From Leptasterias polaris (lineage: Eukaryota > Echinodermata > Asteroidea > Forcipulatida > Asteriidae): DNA of 64,000 bases. Of this stretch, positions 23,393-35,234 are shown piece after piece. How positions within the stretch are numbered: position 1 is the stretch's first letter; every line of letters begins with the position of its first letter. The stretch covers positions 558,001 through 622,000 of the forward strand of contig JAZGTN010000013.1 of assembly GCA_037783415.1 (NCBI GenBank), read 5' to 3'. The notes beneath the pieces were generated by a model, which saw only the letters and a list, made by a program, of their open reading frames with translations, searched no databases and was not told the origin of the DNA. The translations under genes and the position numbers were made by a program.

Positions 23393-23640
23393 ATTCAGGT
23401 TGGTGTAGTGGTATCTTGCCTCGCCTTCCACCTCTGGGACCCCGGTTCGAATCCCACCGGGGGCACTATGTGGATTGGGTTTTCAGACCCTACCTGATGG
23501 CGTGGGTTTTCCCTGGAATAATTCTCTGGGGTTTTCCTCTCACATCTAAAATGAAACTTCCTTCCCTGTCTTCTCTCCACGGGGTTCTTGGCTAGTACAG
23601 TGATTAAGTTCGCTCTTCTGAGAGTCCTTGGCTTCACAAC
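23393..23640 (+). mobile_element. tRNA-derived SINE
   Basis: A tRNA-like head has box A TGGTGTAGTGGTA (23401-23413) and box B GGTTCGAATCC (23444-23454), followed by a SINE body with GTGGATTGGGTTTTCAGACC and GGGGTTTTCCTCTCAC. The anticodon arm is too degenerate to name a parent tRNA. It is transcribable by RNA polymerase III in principle; it is not a functional tRNA. Confidence 0.8.
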
Positions 23641-23753
23641 CAGAATTAATAAATGAAAAATGTTCCTTGTCGGTATTTAAAGCCCATGGTAAGATCATTT
23701 GCAGTGTACTGTAACTTGTAATCTCACAGGTTCGGAAAAGCTGAAAGGTAATA

Positions 23754-24177
23754 TGTGATCCGTTCTATCGAATTAAGGAATGTCTAGGAAATCTTGAAAA
23801 TTGAGTTATGCATACCATGTTAACAAGTAACTCACTGGCTTTCCAGCAATACCATTATTATTCTGTAGCTTATTCCAGTCCGAAGTTATCGGGCAATGAA
23901 GAAAGTGTACAAGACAAGGCCACTTATTTTACTACGTGTTTGTTTAGATAGTCGTTATTAACAATAGCTAGCTATTGTAGCTATGCGTACAAACATGCTC
24001 AAGAAAACATACTTTTTTGCGGATTTTTTCATTTTTCAATTAAAGGTAAGACCACGACAAGAAAGATCAAGTTTTGTTTAACTTAATTCCACCGAAATTG
24101 CGGAATCGGTTTTTGTATGGCGAATTACAGTAAACGTGATTTCCGAGACATTCCTCATTTCGATAGAGCGGGTCACA
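23754..24177. mobile_element. TA-flanked MITE with about 40-bp inverted repeats
   Basis: The left end (TGTGATCCGTTCTATCGAAT...) matches the reverse complement of the right end over about 40 bp with five or so mismatches, and TA flanks both sides (23752-23753, 24178-24179). This fits a mariner-type non-autonomous element. It contains no gene. Confidence 0.85.
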
Positions 24178-26552
24178 TATATCCTAGTCTGTTTTGACTT
24201 GAAACTGTCATTGATTGCGGCCATCAGAGTTTAAATTGAGAAATCCATCGCATGTGTACAACTCTTACAAAGAGTATTGTACAAATGCCTGCAGACCTTC
24301 AGCCTAACATAATTTTTGAATTTGCAAATTATAATTTAATGTCATAAACTAACTTCAAAACAAGTACAATGGTAGTAACAATTTGTACTTTTGTTGCATA
24401 CAAATGACAGCTTTAACCTGCTTTAATTTATGTACATTTACATATGCATACCTTCACACAATTAAAAGTTGATCATTTAATTTAGTATTAACATTATGTG
24501 TTAGTTCATGATTTCATGAATAAGTATGGGTACACTAAATGGTATTTAATTTCTCCTCTAAAGTTATGCAGAAGAAAATGCATGAAAAAGTACATTGAGT
24601 GTAAAGGTAACGAAGATCTGTGTATGTAATGAAGGTCTGTGTGTGAGAATGTCTACTGGTTCACACCGAAGACTTGAATGAATGGGACCGAAGTGGTTTG
24701 TCAGACCGAGGGCATTCACAGTTCGAGTTTATGTCCAAACTATGGATGTCTTGACTTACCGGGTCGACAAAATGTGTGATTGTGTTTGTGGTGTTGTCGG
24801 TAAAGCAAGTGTATTGGGAAATAGAATGTTGCATTTTAACCCACATGGCATAAATATAATGATTTATTGTTTTCAAAGTTTAAATGAAAAAAGTGGATTT
24901 TTTATCACCGTGTATTACGGTGTAAGGTTTTAAAGCTTGAAACGGCATGGTAAATTAAAAGTAAGGTTACGTCTGTAGAATGAAAGAGCTTTATGTGACC
25001 AGCAAAATACACTAAAACTCATTAGTTGTTAAAACTATGTAAATCTTACTTGAAATGTAAACTACCTGGCGCAAGCTGTATGTGAGGACTGACGAATCTT
25101 TAATCTCCGCCCATTATCTGAAACCTCGACTAATAAAGTTGACTGATTCCATGCGTGACCGTCACATGATTCAGGGGGTGTCATGGCGCACTGAATTCCA
25201 AACGTTGAAGTGTCAGTCGCTATGTATTTAAATTTGCGAAGTATGTGGGAAATACACCTTGGAAGTGCACGAAGTGAGGCCAAATTTGTTTCTTGCTGTT
25301 TGCGGATAACTTGAGGCCATTACTTGACTGCTACGAGTGCTAAATTTGCTTCCGTTTTGGGGTTGTCCATCTGATGTCGCTTTGTGGATCATTATGTTGT
25401 CATGTTTGTCTCTTGAGTCGGGCATTGGCAGAGGGTCCACTTTACATGCTTTGGTTGTGATGATTACAGGACCAATTTTGTCGTCAAAAATACCCTTCAT
25501 ATCTTGAAAGGTAAGCCTGGTTTATTAGAGAGTGTTAAGTTGCTCCAAAAGGTAGTATTTTAGACGAGATGGTTTTGTTTTTGGGTAGTACTTTTAGTCT
25601 AAGCTTATTCAATACTGTTGTAATGCGTACGCAGTCCCCATACGTCAACAGTACATGACCGGTACAAGGTGGCCGGCACCTTGGTGGCACCCTATTTACT
25701 AATTACCCTGAAAATGTTTTTTTCTCCATTTTTTGTCGGAATGGGGATTTTTGGGATTCGGTTGTTTGACCCGTTTTTCTATTCACTTCGACACATTCTG
25801 ATGGAAATCTACTACTAGTTGATAGGTATTTGGAGAAATGCATGTTGTGGCAAAACACCTGATTGATTCACTGATTGATTAATTCACTGTGCTGAACTTA
25901 AATGTATAAATCACAGTTGTGCTATGGTCATTCATAGGCTGGGGCTTCCAGTTTATGGTCGAAAGAGTGCCACCACCAACAACAACATATTATTGCTCCA
26001 TTATGTCGTAGGGTCAATCGAATTTTCCACCGTCCAAATTCCAAATGTTTGATACCCCAACCAAATTAAGGAAAGGTGCAATATTAAGAAAGTGTGTTTG
26101 GTGTACTTTCCTGTGTTTAAGTCTGGAGTTTATATTGGCCTATAAATCTTAAAAGATAAAGCTTGATAAAGGAATGTGAAATACGTATCCCAATTCTCTT
26201 TAAAAACCTTATTGTTTCCCAATATGGAAGAATCGAGAGTACACACCCAAGTAAACTGCATGCGGAATTTTAGTATTAGCTCTCTTCAAAGTTCGAGGGG
26301 AATAATTGCCAATTAGTTAAAGAGAGAATGACATTAGGCTTAGAGCCCAAATAAAATCGGTGTATCCCTAATTACATAAAAGTTTGATTTGATTGGTCAA
26401 ATGTATTGATATTCCTACATTCACCTATGGTATGTGTAACAGTATGCATTGTTTGTACAAAGTTGCTGCATATTGTTGCAGTTGCCATGTTTCTTTTGTT
26501 ACCTCCTGTTGCACTCTGCTGAGTACAAACTGTACTTAAAACTTGACGTGTA
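24178..26552. other. Intergenic stretch, one unassigned open frame
   Basis: The only item that draws the eye is a minus-strand frame of 90 codons at 25228-25500. It has balanced composition and an acceptor-like CCTTTCAAG just before its ATG, and a donor-like AAGgtgtat near its end. I recognise no domain. On the plus strand AAAGgtaagc at 25507-25516 also looks like a donor. Either could be an exon of an unknown gene or chance; no function is offered. Confidence 0.3.
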
Positions 26553-26707
26553 TAGACCTTATGCATTGACGTTACCAAGCCGCCATCTTAGAGGTAAACT
26601 GATGATGAAACAATGGAAACGCGCAGATTTGTACGCGAGGCGCACAGGATTGGCCAATGAGCATCTTCCTTTTGACCTCTCAAATGACGTCATATGCATA
26701 AGGTCTA
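26553..26707. mobile_element. TA-flanked MITE, TAGACCTTATGCAT family, copy A
   Basis: TAGACCTTATGCAT and ATGCATAAGGTCTA are perfect inverted ends, flanked by TA. Inside are AAGCCGCCATCTTAGAGGTA and GGCCAATGAGCATCTTCC. The same element lies inverted at 50234-50410. Confidence 0.85.
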
Positions 26708-26811
26708 ATATAGGACACAACAACCGTGCTTTATAATATAACTCAAAGGCTTTCACTGTATAGAGCCTTAAAAGGTTTTATTTAGAAATTCATAATGAAT
26801 GTACTTTTTAA

Positions 26812-27138
26812 AGGGGCACATTGCCTTCGAATCTTTTAAATTTTTGCTATTTGGATTTGCCCCTTATTCTTTTAAAGAGTGGTTATTTTTAGTGAGTACC
26901 GATTAAAAAAACGTAAATTTGCCTCTTGAAATACAACTAGCGGAACACCTTGGTCCGCCATTTGTGGTGTCGACAAGTTGGTTCCATAAAATAGTGGACC
27001 ATGTTCTGTCATGATATAATACAACAACCACACAATTTCAAGGGATATTATGTGAATTATTGTATTCTACTTTTCCAATTATTCATTTAAAAAACGCGTT
27101 TTATAGCCGGAAGCGCCCAACTTGGGCAATGTGTCCCT
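26812..27138. mobile_element. TTAA-flanked MITE, family 2
   Basis: Ends AGGGGCACATTGCC and GGGCAATGTGTCCCT are inverted with small differences and sit between TTAA at 26808-26811 and 27139-27142. The target matches the other TTAA elements but the sequence is a separate family. Confidence 0.8.
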
Positions 27139-27280
27139 TTAAGAGTTTTGTTTTCTATTACAACTGACATTTTGTTAATTTGATTATAATTTTCACACAA
27201 TGTTTGAGTGAGATATCATGAACGAATAACCAATGGTATTATATAGTATTGTCATCATATCCCTCATCATTGCATGAATA

Positions 27281-27760
27281 TTGTTACCCAACTCATTTAC
27301 CCAACTCATTTCTTTCCTTTTAGATATTTTCTATATTTTGTATCTTGATGCATGGTTAGCAAGTAGGGTGCATTACTTAGGCCTGGATAACGATTTGCCA
27401 ATGCTTTCTTTCAATCAAAAGAGCATAAATGTGTTTAAGATGCCCAACAATACAGCGATCAAGTCGGATATATATTTTGTTCTTTATAGACATTTGCATT
27501 ATTGGCATGCAAAAACCTATCAGCAATTATTCTTATGTAACCTGGATGACACAGCACTTTGTGCATATTTGGCAGAATATCTGCTGTTTTTGTTTTACCT
27601 CAATTGGGGAAGGCCTAGATTGATATTGAGATGGCTTGCAATATTGTATCTGATCAATCGGTGTCGGGAATCAATAAACAATCATGTGTCAGCACAAAGT
27701 AAACTTATTAATGTGATAATAACAAATTTCATCAGAACTTTTTTAACCAGAAACAGATAG
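27281..27760 (+). CDS. Unassigned open frame, 159 codons
   Basis: The frame is AT-rich and its product is rich in Leu, Ile, Tyr, Phe and Asn, as expected of translated AT-rich non-coding DNA. I see no motif or domain, no good start context and no supporting splice sites. It may be chance or a worn transposon piece; it is listed because it is long for this base composition. Confidence 0.15.
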   Translation: MLPNSFTQLISFLLDIFYILYLDAWLASRVHYLGLDNDLPMLSFNQKSINVFKMPNNTAIKSDIYFVLYRHLHYWHAKTYQQLFLCNLDDTALCAYLAEYLLFLFYLNWGRPRLILRWLAILYLINRCRESINNHVSAQSKLINVIITNFIRTFLTRNR

Positions 27761-28126
27761 AACTGTATAGTGTAAAATGAAGCCATTATTGATCATACAA
27801 AAATTATGTGTACTACAACCAGTGATAGGAATTTGGGGAGATGAATTACATACTCGGGAGTAGTGATGGTAAAAAGTCCAACCCCAAAATAGTATCCAAA
27901 TTGTGATTAGAGGGAAAGTCGTGAAGTGAAACTCGTAATAAGTAATATACTTTAGATTACACATGATGTAATGCATATCGACAATACCGGTTTTCAAAAA
28001 ATGGATATAGTGTGATCAAATACTTCAAATAAAAGTGGAATATTTAAATGAAAAGGTCTGTGACGAAATTTTATTTGACTGCTCTACAGTAAAAACGCTT
28101 GAAACCATTCTCTTACAAATTACGAC

Positions 28127-30313
28127 CAGGGGCGGATCCAGGATTTTCCAAACGGGGGGGCGTGAACATTTACCAAGCAGCAAATGGTGAATGCAATTTG
28201 TGGCGCCTACGAGCGCATAATGCGAACCTCTAACGGCATGGGCCGGTTCCGGGGCCCGCAATGCTACGAAACAGGATTTTAGATGCTCTGTGGTACGATC
28301 TCATGCAATATCCGACCACTTAAACCAATTTTGTTTTTGCAAGATCATTATTAAAACATTATTTTCGAGTTGGGAGTCATCGATTTGAATCGGCCATCCT
28401 GAGTTATAAAATCAAAATGCAGGCTACAACTTATACTTATTCAGGGGGGGAAACTGTTGTCGAGTTAAACGATAGTGCAATTTTTAATATAACCAAATAG
28501 GGTCTCTTTGTCATTTAGTTTTCACATACTTGAGGATTAGAATGTGACACAAAATAACAAGCTGTGCTTGTCTTCAGTGACAGCGCGATCGAGCAACAAT
28601 AACATTAATGTACGACAAGGTGAGGGTAGGCCTACTACAGGCCTAGCCCCCTCCCCCAGCCCTACATCGTTGTACTATCTGCACAATTGATAATGACTAG
28701 TTTGAAAGAAACACAACGGATATATACCCTCTTTCTTGAATACGAAAAAAATCTGTGATTTTCTAAACAGAGAGTGAGACACCATGATTATACGATGCTA
28801 TGTCTTCACTAGCCCCATGAGTAGGGCCAATCCACTTCGTTGGTATCCTTGCCAATTGGGCCTAAGCACCATTGCAATCCTATTTTTGTGCCCGATGTAG
28901 TTTTTAATCCGGGTTATGAAACTTACCGATCGAATGCTACTGTAGGCCTACTTGTAGAAAGCCCAAATGCTAAACATTTTTTTTAAAACATCACAGATTT
29001 TTGGGGAAAATTGATTGCCTTTCTAGTCGCGAGAGTGAATTTTTTGATAACTTGCGCGAGAACCTAGTTGGGTTCCCTTAACAATTTCACAACATTTAAA
29101 CTATCTATGGGGACCAGACTGATTTACATAACGCGCTGAGCATATAGTATAGACCTTTCTTTTGCAACGTCACAGCCCAAGTTTTTGCCAACCCAGGTTG
29201 AAAAACTATGGAAAGCCATAACTGCAAATCAAAAACAGATTGCCACATCACAGTTTGTAGCAGTGTTACACAAAATATTCAAAAATAGTGTTGAATTTGT
29301 TGGAAACAAATCAACCAATCATGGAAGGTATTTCCGTTCATGAATCTTTACAGAAAATGTTGAATTTGGTCACAACATTTTTTAACACGATTGAATGTTT
29401 TGCCAACATTCGGCCGTCCATGCCAACCGGCGCACTTTGTTTATCAACAAAAGAAAGGTCTATATCTTTCCCAGACGGGCTTAAGATGCGCACAGCATTA
29501 CGCGTATTTCACAAAACCTTGATTGCGCTCGGCGCGCTGACTAAATCAGTCTGGTCCCCATTAAATATCAGCAGTTGATCGTCTAACTGTTGTGGATTGT
29601 TGAGGGAACCTGACAATGGTTTTCCCGCAAGTTAATAAGTGGGGGAAAATCACACTCGCGACTCGAAAAGCAAACAATTTTCCTAAAGATCTGTGATGTT
29701 TTTTAAAAAACAATTCAGCATTAGGGCCTTCTACAAGTCAGTAGCATTCGATCGGTACGTTTCATAACCCGGATTAAAAATTAAATCGGCCACAGAAAAA
29801 AAAGGATGCACTGGGCCAAGGATACGAAGTAGATTATCCCTATTCATGGGGCTATGTCTTCACTAGTTTCCGGAAGTTCGTATTGTAAAAGTCACATTGT
29901 ATTTAGCGCGCGCGAGTGCTGACTTTCCAGCCAGAAACTTCTTTGCATAATGTACACACACACCCACACACAGGTGGCATGCATGGTCGACTCACGATGT
30001 GGGTGAATGATCTTCACGCCCCCGGATCCCCGCGCCAGGCATGTTCAGTGTGTGAGAAAAACACGCTTTCCACACAGTACACAAGATTTACGTTACGTGA
30101 GACATGTCCACAAATGAAACAAAGTGTATGAGGTACGGTTTTTTAGTAGCTTTTTGAAATAAAATACTAGGTAGGGCCTTAGTCATTAATTTTGTCTCTC
30201 CCTCACTTTTCTCCTTGATGTTTTTTTTTATTATTATTATTATTTTTTTTTTCTCAAGCAAAAGGGGGGGCGTGCGCCCCCACGCCCCCACGCCCCCCCT
30301 GTATCCGCCGCTG
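28127..30313. mobile_element. 2.2-kb fold-back DNA transposon with ACGAC target duplication
   Basis: Left end CAGGGGCGGATCCAGG and right end CCTGTATCCGCCGCTG are imperfect inverted repeats (two mismatches), with ACGAC directly outside both (28122-28126, 30314-30318). Inside, a long imperfect inverted repeat has a left arm at about 28810-29165 and a right arm at about 29445-29865, around a 280-bp loop; both arms carry AATCCGGGTTATGAAAC and TGGGGACCAGACTGATTTA. G/C-rich GGGGGGCGTG repeats lie next to both ends. No transposase is seen. The CAGnGGCGG end style suggests hAT, but the visible duplication is only 5 bp. Confidence 0.8.
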
Positions 30314-30964
30314 ACGACCTTATTGAAGGCTGTTTTCATTGATATAAACGTGACATTAGCAGAACCCACTGTAAGGTTCGCATGGAGACATCGATTTATT
30401 TTTTTAGGGGGGGTGGTATTTTTGTTCTCGGATTAATATCAATAAAAACAAAGTAAATAACCGCGTATATAAGAAGTGGCAAAGATAACAAATTTCTATC
30501 AAATTAATTCACACAATTTTATATATACAAATCATCAGTTTGCTTCAACAACTTTACCAAAGGTCCAGATTATAGTATAGAAATTTGAAATTAATAATAC
30601 AAAAATAAATGTTTGGATATTCACAGCATCTGAAATGCACGGGCATTTGATGAAGCACTTTTTCATTTAATAGTGAGAAAGTAAAATTTCAACATACGGC
30701 AAGGATTTATAAATTACAGCTGTACGTTATACTTATGAAACTCGTAGTTTATTTTTCCCTTGCATGCGCCAAACACAAACAAATCAAGTTTATTTCAAGT
30801 TTCTGTATGGCGTTAACGATGGTTTGGTGTGTCGAGGAATGAAGTCTCAATTTCGTCAGTTCGCGCTAGATATGAGAACTTTTACAAGCAGAAACAGGTT
30901 AGCTGCCAAAATGCCATGTCAGTTTGTCACTCCCATTTTTAATATATTTTTTTGCACCATCGCT

Positions 30965-31000
30965 TTTATTTTAGATTAACAAATTAGTATTACTTTTATT
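30965..31000 (-). terminator. Poly(A) signals of the IgGFc-domain gene
   Basis: Two AATAAA hexamers on the minus strand (complements at 30995-31000 and 30965-30970) lie 43-78 bp downstream of the stop codon at 31043. Confidence 0.55.
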
Positions 31001-31042
31001 GAGATAAGATCTGTTTAAAATTTGATTGTGTTTGAAATTGCG

Positions 31043-34000
31043 CTATTTTCTCCTCATTCGATCGGCGCGCTCCTGTTTTGATGTTTTCCTCATGGATGGT
31101 GAAGGGGATAGACTATGGCGCCTGATGTCGATATCTGGCGGCAGTACACTGAGAGTCTCATGTACACTGAGAGTATCATGCACGGCTATAGTGATCTCCG
31201 GTGCTGGTGGTGGCTGTTCAGGTTGGGGAGATTGTCCAAAGGCTAGCTGTTTCTTTTTCATTAATCTAGGAGACCAATGACAATAAATAGTGAATGTAAA
31301 TTCTACACCATTTAACAGTATACGGTTGGCCTATAACGTTACAAACACAGATGTCGGAAATATGGTTTTCGGGGTGAAAATCATGCAGATAATATTTCTG
31401 ATGCAAATAATGGTTATACGAATAAACGTGAATTACCTTGGGTATAAATAAAAAGGACTGGATTGGCTATTTCAAAAGATTATTATTATATTTGTATTTA
31501 ATACGTTTGCGAAACAGTAGCATGTCTGAAGACGTATCTGCCTGAAACGCTGTCAGTTCTGAAAGTTGTTTAATTTAAAAACTATTCATTTTGCCTTGTG
31601 AGCAAAAATTATTTAATAGTTTACAGAAAAATACATGTCCATGTTTAAACTTGATTTTGTTAAGTAGAAATCGCGTGAATGTTCACTCTATCGAAAAACC
31701 GGTTGTTGTTGTTGTTGTTGTGTTGTTTGTTTGTTTGTTTGTTTGTTTGTTTTTTCCCCCAGTATGATGGAGAGGAGTGGGCTTGATGATGGCCCGCATT
31801 ATTATACGGTAGGCCTATTCGCAATGATTCTAACAACACAAGAATCATCAGTGATAATTTCATAGTCTTTGCAATGTTGAGGATTTTGTTTCCTTCTCTT
31901 ACAACAAGGGGTCTGAGGTAGCCCTTCCCATACTTACGATGTCTTTCTGATGACGCAATAACTAAATATTTTCTGCAGAATGATTGCCGAGACTGCAACT
32001 CCAGCGCAGATAAAAATGAGATTATCTGTTAAAGTGCAACAAAATAAAATAGCTAGTTATTCGTTTTACCGAGATCCAAGTGAAGTTTCTACCAATCTGT
32101 GTTAATGGTTTTAAAAAAGAACCTAGTGCTAACTTTATTTCTGATGCAAATTATTTGTATAGTTCTACGACATGGGTCGGTTCCTCAATGAACACAAAAG
32201 CACCGTTTATTTTCATTGCAGTTAGATCACTGATGCAATGCATGTAGTCACGTGGGCTACAAAGGACTCAGGTGACTCTTTTGGCGTGACAAGCCTATTT
32301 TTTCATTTTTCATTTTCGGTTTAAAAAAACAAAACATGGTCGGTAGTATCACAAGGTAATACTAAAAATGACATGCTTACAAAACCAAACATTAAGTATT
32401 ACAAAGACAATACAAAATCAAAAACCCGGCCAGCCTGATATAAGAAATAAACCCATAAATAATATGATCGAAAATCGACTATAGCAAAAGTGAAAGTTAT
32501 CACAGAGAAAAAGAAAAACAAGATACACAAGAAGTAAAAGGTTTAAAGGCACTGAACATGTTTCGTAATTATCAAAGACCAGTATTGTCACTCGGTGTAT
32601 CCCAACATATGCATAAAATAACAAACCTGTGAAAATTTGGGCTGAAACGGTCATCGCAATTGCAAGAAAATAAAGAAAGAAAAAAAAACCTTGTTGCACA
32701 ATTTTGTGTGCTTTCAGATGCTAATAAAAGGCTTCATGCATGAAGTCTTTTATTATTTTAATGAGAAGTTACCTCTTTCTCAAAAACTACGTTACTTCAG
32801 AGGGAGTGGTTTCTCACAATGTTTTATACTATCAACAGCTCTCCGTTGCTGGTTACAAAGTAAGTTTTTATGCTAATATATATTTTGAGTAATTACCAAA
32901 CGTGTTCAGTGCCTTTAAAAGACAGAACATACATTTTGTTTACATACATTAATAAAAACACGGAAACCTATATTTGTTTGGGGGAGGGGCGGGGCGGCAG
33001 CATATACATAATTGGAGGCAACCTCAGCAGTGGGGGAAAAACTGAGTATTCTGAGCGGAGGGCTCACATCCCCTGCCCCCTCCCCCACGCCACTTCTTTA
33101 ATGGGGCTAAGCCTAAATTCCCAGGCTCCCTCGAAATTTCGTCAAACGGCTATAGTAAACCGAATTGTTTTCACCCTTGCTTACCATAGCTCACACAATC
33201 TGTATTGATGCATTTAACGGTTGTAACCTCGGTTTCATTACATGGAATGTTTACTTCCACGATCCCTCTCGTGCAATCATAGTACTGGAGGCCTCTACTT
33301 GGTGACAAGTAATCACAAACGATCTGGTTTGTTGCAAGACCCGCCGGCCACGCATACGAATTTCCCTGGGCAAAACCGTAGGCAATGGCGACGAAGCTCT
33401 CAAACCCTTGCGGTCCCGGGGCGACGGTGTGGATTCCGTGGTCAATGTGAAACCCCACGGCACAGTAGTCTGAACGGTCTACCCGGACGATCCGATCAGC
33501 GGAGACGATGTCTCGAATCACCTTCCCGTCCAGTGTGAGGTTGGAGTAGTACATCTCTTTACACGTGGCATAGATGTTCACGTAGTTCTCGACTGTCTGC
33601 AGGTCCTTTGTAGTGTTATAAGTAGGTAGTTTAACCAGATTAACACTCTGCTCCATCGGAGGTACAACCGTCATGGACGGATCTCCGTTTACCCCATCAG
33701 CTGCGAAGCTCTTGGCGTACTGAACAACGAGCACAGGTTTGTTAGACTGAATGAGACTCGTTTGGCCATGCGAAATTTCGAAGTCCTGAAACTCTTTCTC
33801 GTTAAAGAAGAACTTTTGAGATTTGATGGTAACTTCCGTGCCATCGCGTCCAGCAATGACGCGGTAAATATCACCCGAAGAACGGCCCAGAAACGCCATG
33901 ATCACAAACGTCTTGCCCCACTGATCGAAAGGGGGAAGCATCTCAGCAAGATGGTCGCATGTCAACACACCTACTGGGACAAACGCACACCTGTTCCCAC

Positions 34001-35234
34001 TGAAAACTGCTAGAGGTTTATTTGACGTGATCTGGGTTCCAGTCAAGTCTGTGTCACTTTCCAGCAAGAACATCTCATACTTGCTTGCATCAATAGTGAT
34101 CAGTCGGCCTGCTTCAATGTCCACTCTTTTGTAGACGACATGGTTTGATAGATAAATGTGAATCACAGTGTCATAATCAGTAGAAATGAAAAGCATCTGT
34201 GAAACCAAGGAGGGTTCATAAGTTGCAACAAAGTATTCGGTTCCCAAAGACGTTTTGGGTAGAACCGTGAACCCGTCCATTGATCGGTCGTGGGCGTCAT
34301 TGATGGCGTACACGGCGATGTCGTCATCGGCATGCACGATGATGACAGAAAGATCTGGCGATTCGCCGTACGGTACAAGCTCCCGAGGCAGTGTTATTTG
34401 CTTCGAGCTGTCCAAGCCCTGCAGATGAACGGTCTGCAAGAGCCCATGTACCGGTGTACTGATGTTGACAGTGACGATCTCGTGATCCAGTGGGGACATA
34501 TTTGTGATAATAACCGATGGGTCAGCATTTGGCCGATAGTTTTCAGCAAACCCAAAGATGAATTCTCGTCCAACGTTGGTTTGCAGTGCTGAAAGAGGAA
34601 ATAAATAATATACTTATTAATGTATACAAGAAACTTTGCCGACCGAGTTTGTATTGTCGATGTCTTCCCATATCACGGTGCTCTTTTCCAGGGCCAGTTT
34701 CGTAGAGCTGCTTCAGTTCAGCACAATGCTTACAAGAGTTTACCAGCCAAAATACTATGTAGCAAGTACCATTTGTGATGGCATCCTGCTCATTTTGCTT
34801 AGCAGAAAATCAGTAAGCAATATTAAGTGCTTAAGCAGCTCTATAGTGTTGGGCCCTGCTAAAAAAGCACCGTCTGAATGCCAAATTGCACCAGAGCATT
34901 GCTCTAATTTAACCTTACGCAAACAACATTTCATCTGGAAACAGGATATATCGTTTTCAAAATGGAATTTGAACATCAAATCCCGTTAAAAATGTCATGC
35001 TATTCAGTAACCGAAACCATCGGTAACAAAGCAGACATGTCATATAGAGATGAACAAGGGTTTGCCTTCATGTTTACCATGATAACCTCCAAAAGAGGTA
35101 GGAATTATTGTGTATTATTTAACCTTTGTAGCCAACTTTACGGTCTTTCGATCTTCTGGAAACTACTCACCACATACTGCTGAATCAGCAAGGAATCCTC
35201 CGCAACAAACTAATATCAAGACGGTCGGTAACAT
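31043..35234 (-). CDS. Single-pass membrane protein with one IgGFc-binding-protein N-terminal domain
   Basis: Four exons, in transcript order: 35234-35171, 34588-33185, 32025-31938, 31265-31043. All junctions are GT-AG and phases match (G|CA, G|AT, TC|A), giving 592 residues. Residues 1-19 are a signal peptide (MLPTVLILVCCGGFLADS). Residues 22-489 match the IgGFc-binding N-terminal domain of FCGBP-type proteins: REFIFGFAENY, SLGTEYFVATYEP, ITSNKPLAVFSGNRC, CDHLAEMLPPFDQWGKTF, TVVPPMEQ. At least four N-glycosylation sequons are present. Exon 3 gives a hydrophobic segment at about 492-515 (interrupted by QK at 507-508), then RKTS and KKK. The tail (520-592) has a PEQPPPAPE stretch, a tandem VHDTLSV/VHETLSV, an RRHS kinase-type site and a basic end. 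FCGBP proteins are secreted mucus components; a membrane-bound single-domain form suggests a surface receptor or adhesion role, which is inference. Confidence 0.88.
31702..31752. repeat. (TTG)n and (TTTG)n microsatellite
   Basis: Pure TTG units run into TTTG units inside the last intron of the IgGFc-domain gene, ending in a T-run. Confidence 0.9.
32547..32914. mobile_element. TTAA-flanked MITE, family 1 copy B
   Basis: Same orientation and nearly the same length (368 bp) as the copy at 15061-15428. TTAA flanks are at 32543-32546 and 32915-32918, and the ends are AGGCACTGAACA / TGTTCAGTGCCT-like. It lies in intron 2 of the IgGFc-domain gene, between the ectodomain and membrane exons. Confidence 0.85.
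34690..34857. mobile_element. Small inverted-repeat element (AGGGCC...GAGCTGCTT family)
   Basis: AGGGCCAGTTTCGTAGAGCT at the left pairs with the right end carrying AGCTCTATAGTGTTGGGCCCT. Related to the element at 6015-6211. It lies in intron 1 of the IgGFc-domain gene. Confidence 0.7.

Noticed and set aside
33242..34592. Plus-strand frames of 83-100 codons opposite the IgGFc-domain exon
   Set aside because: They are antisense shadows of a long conserved coding exon.
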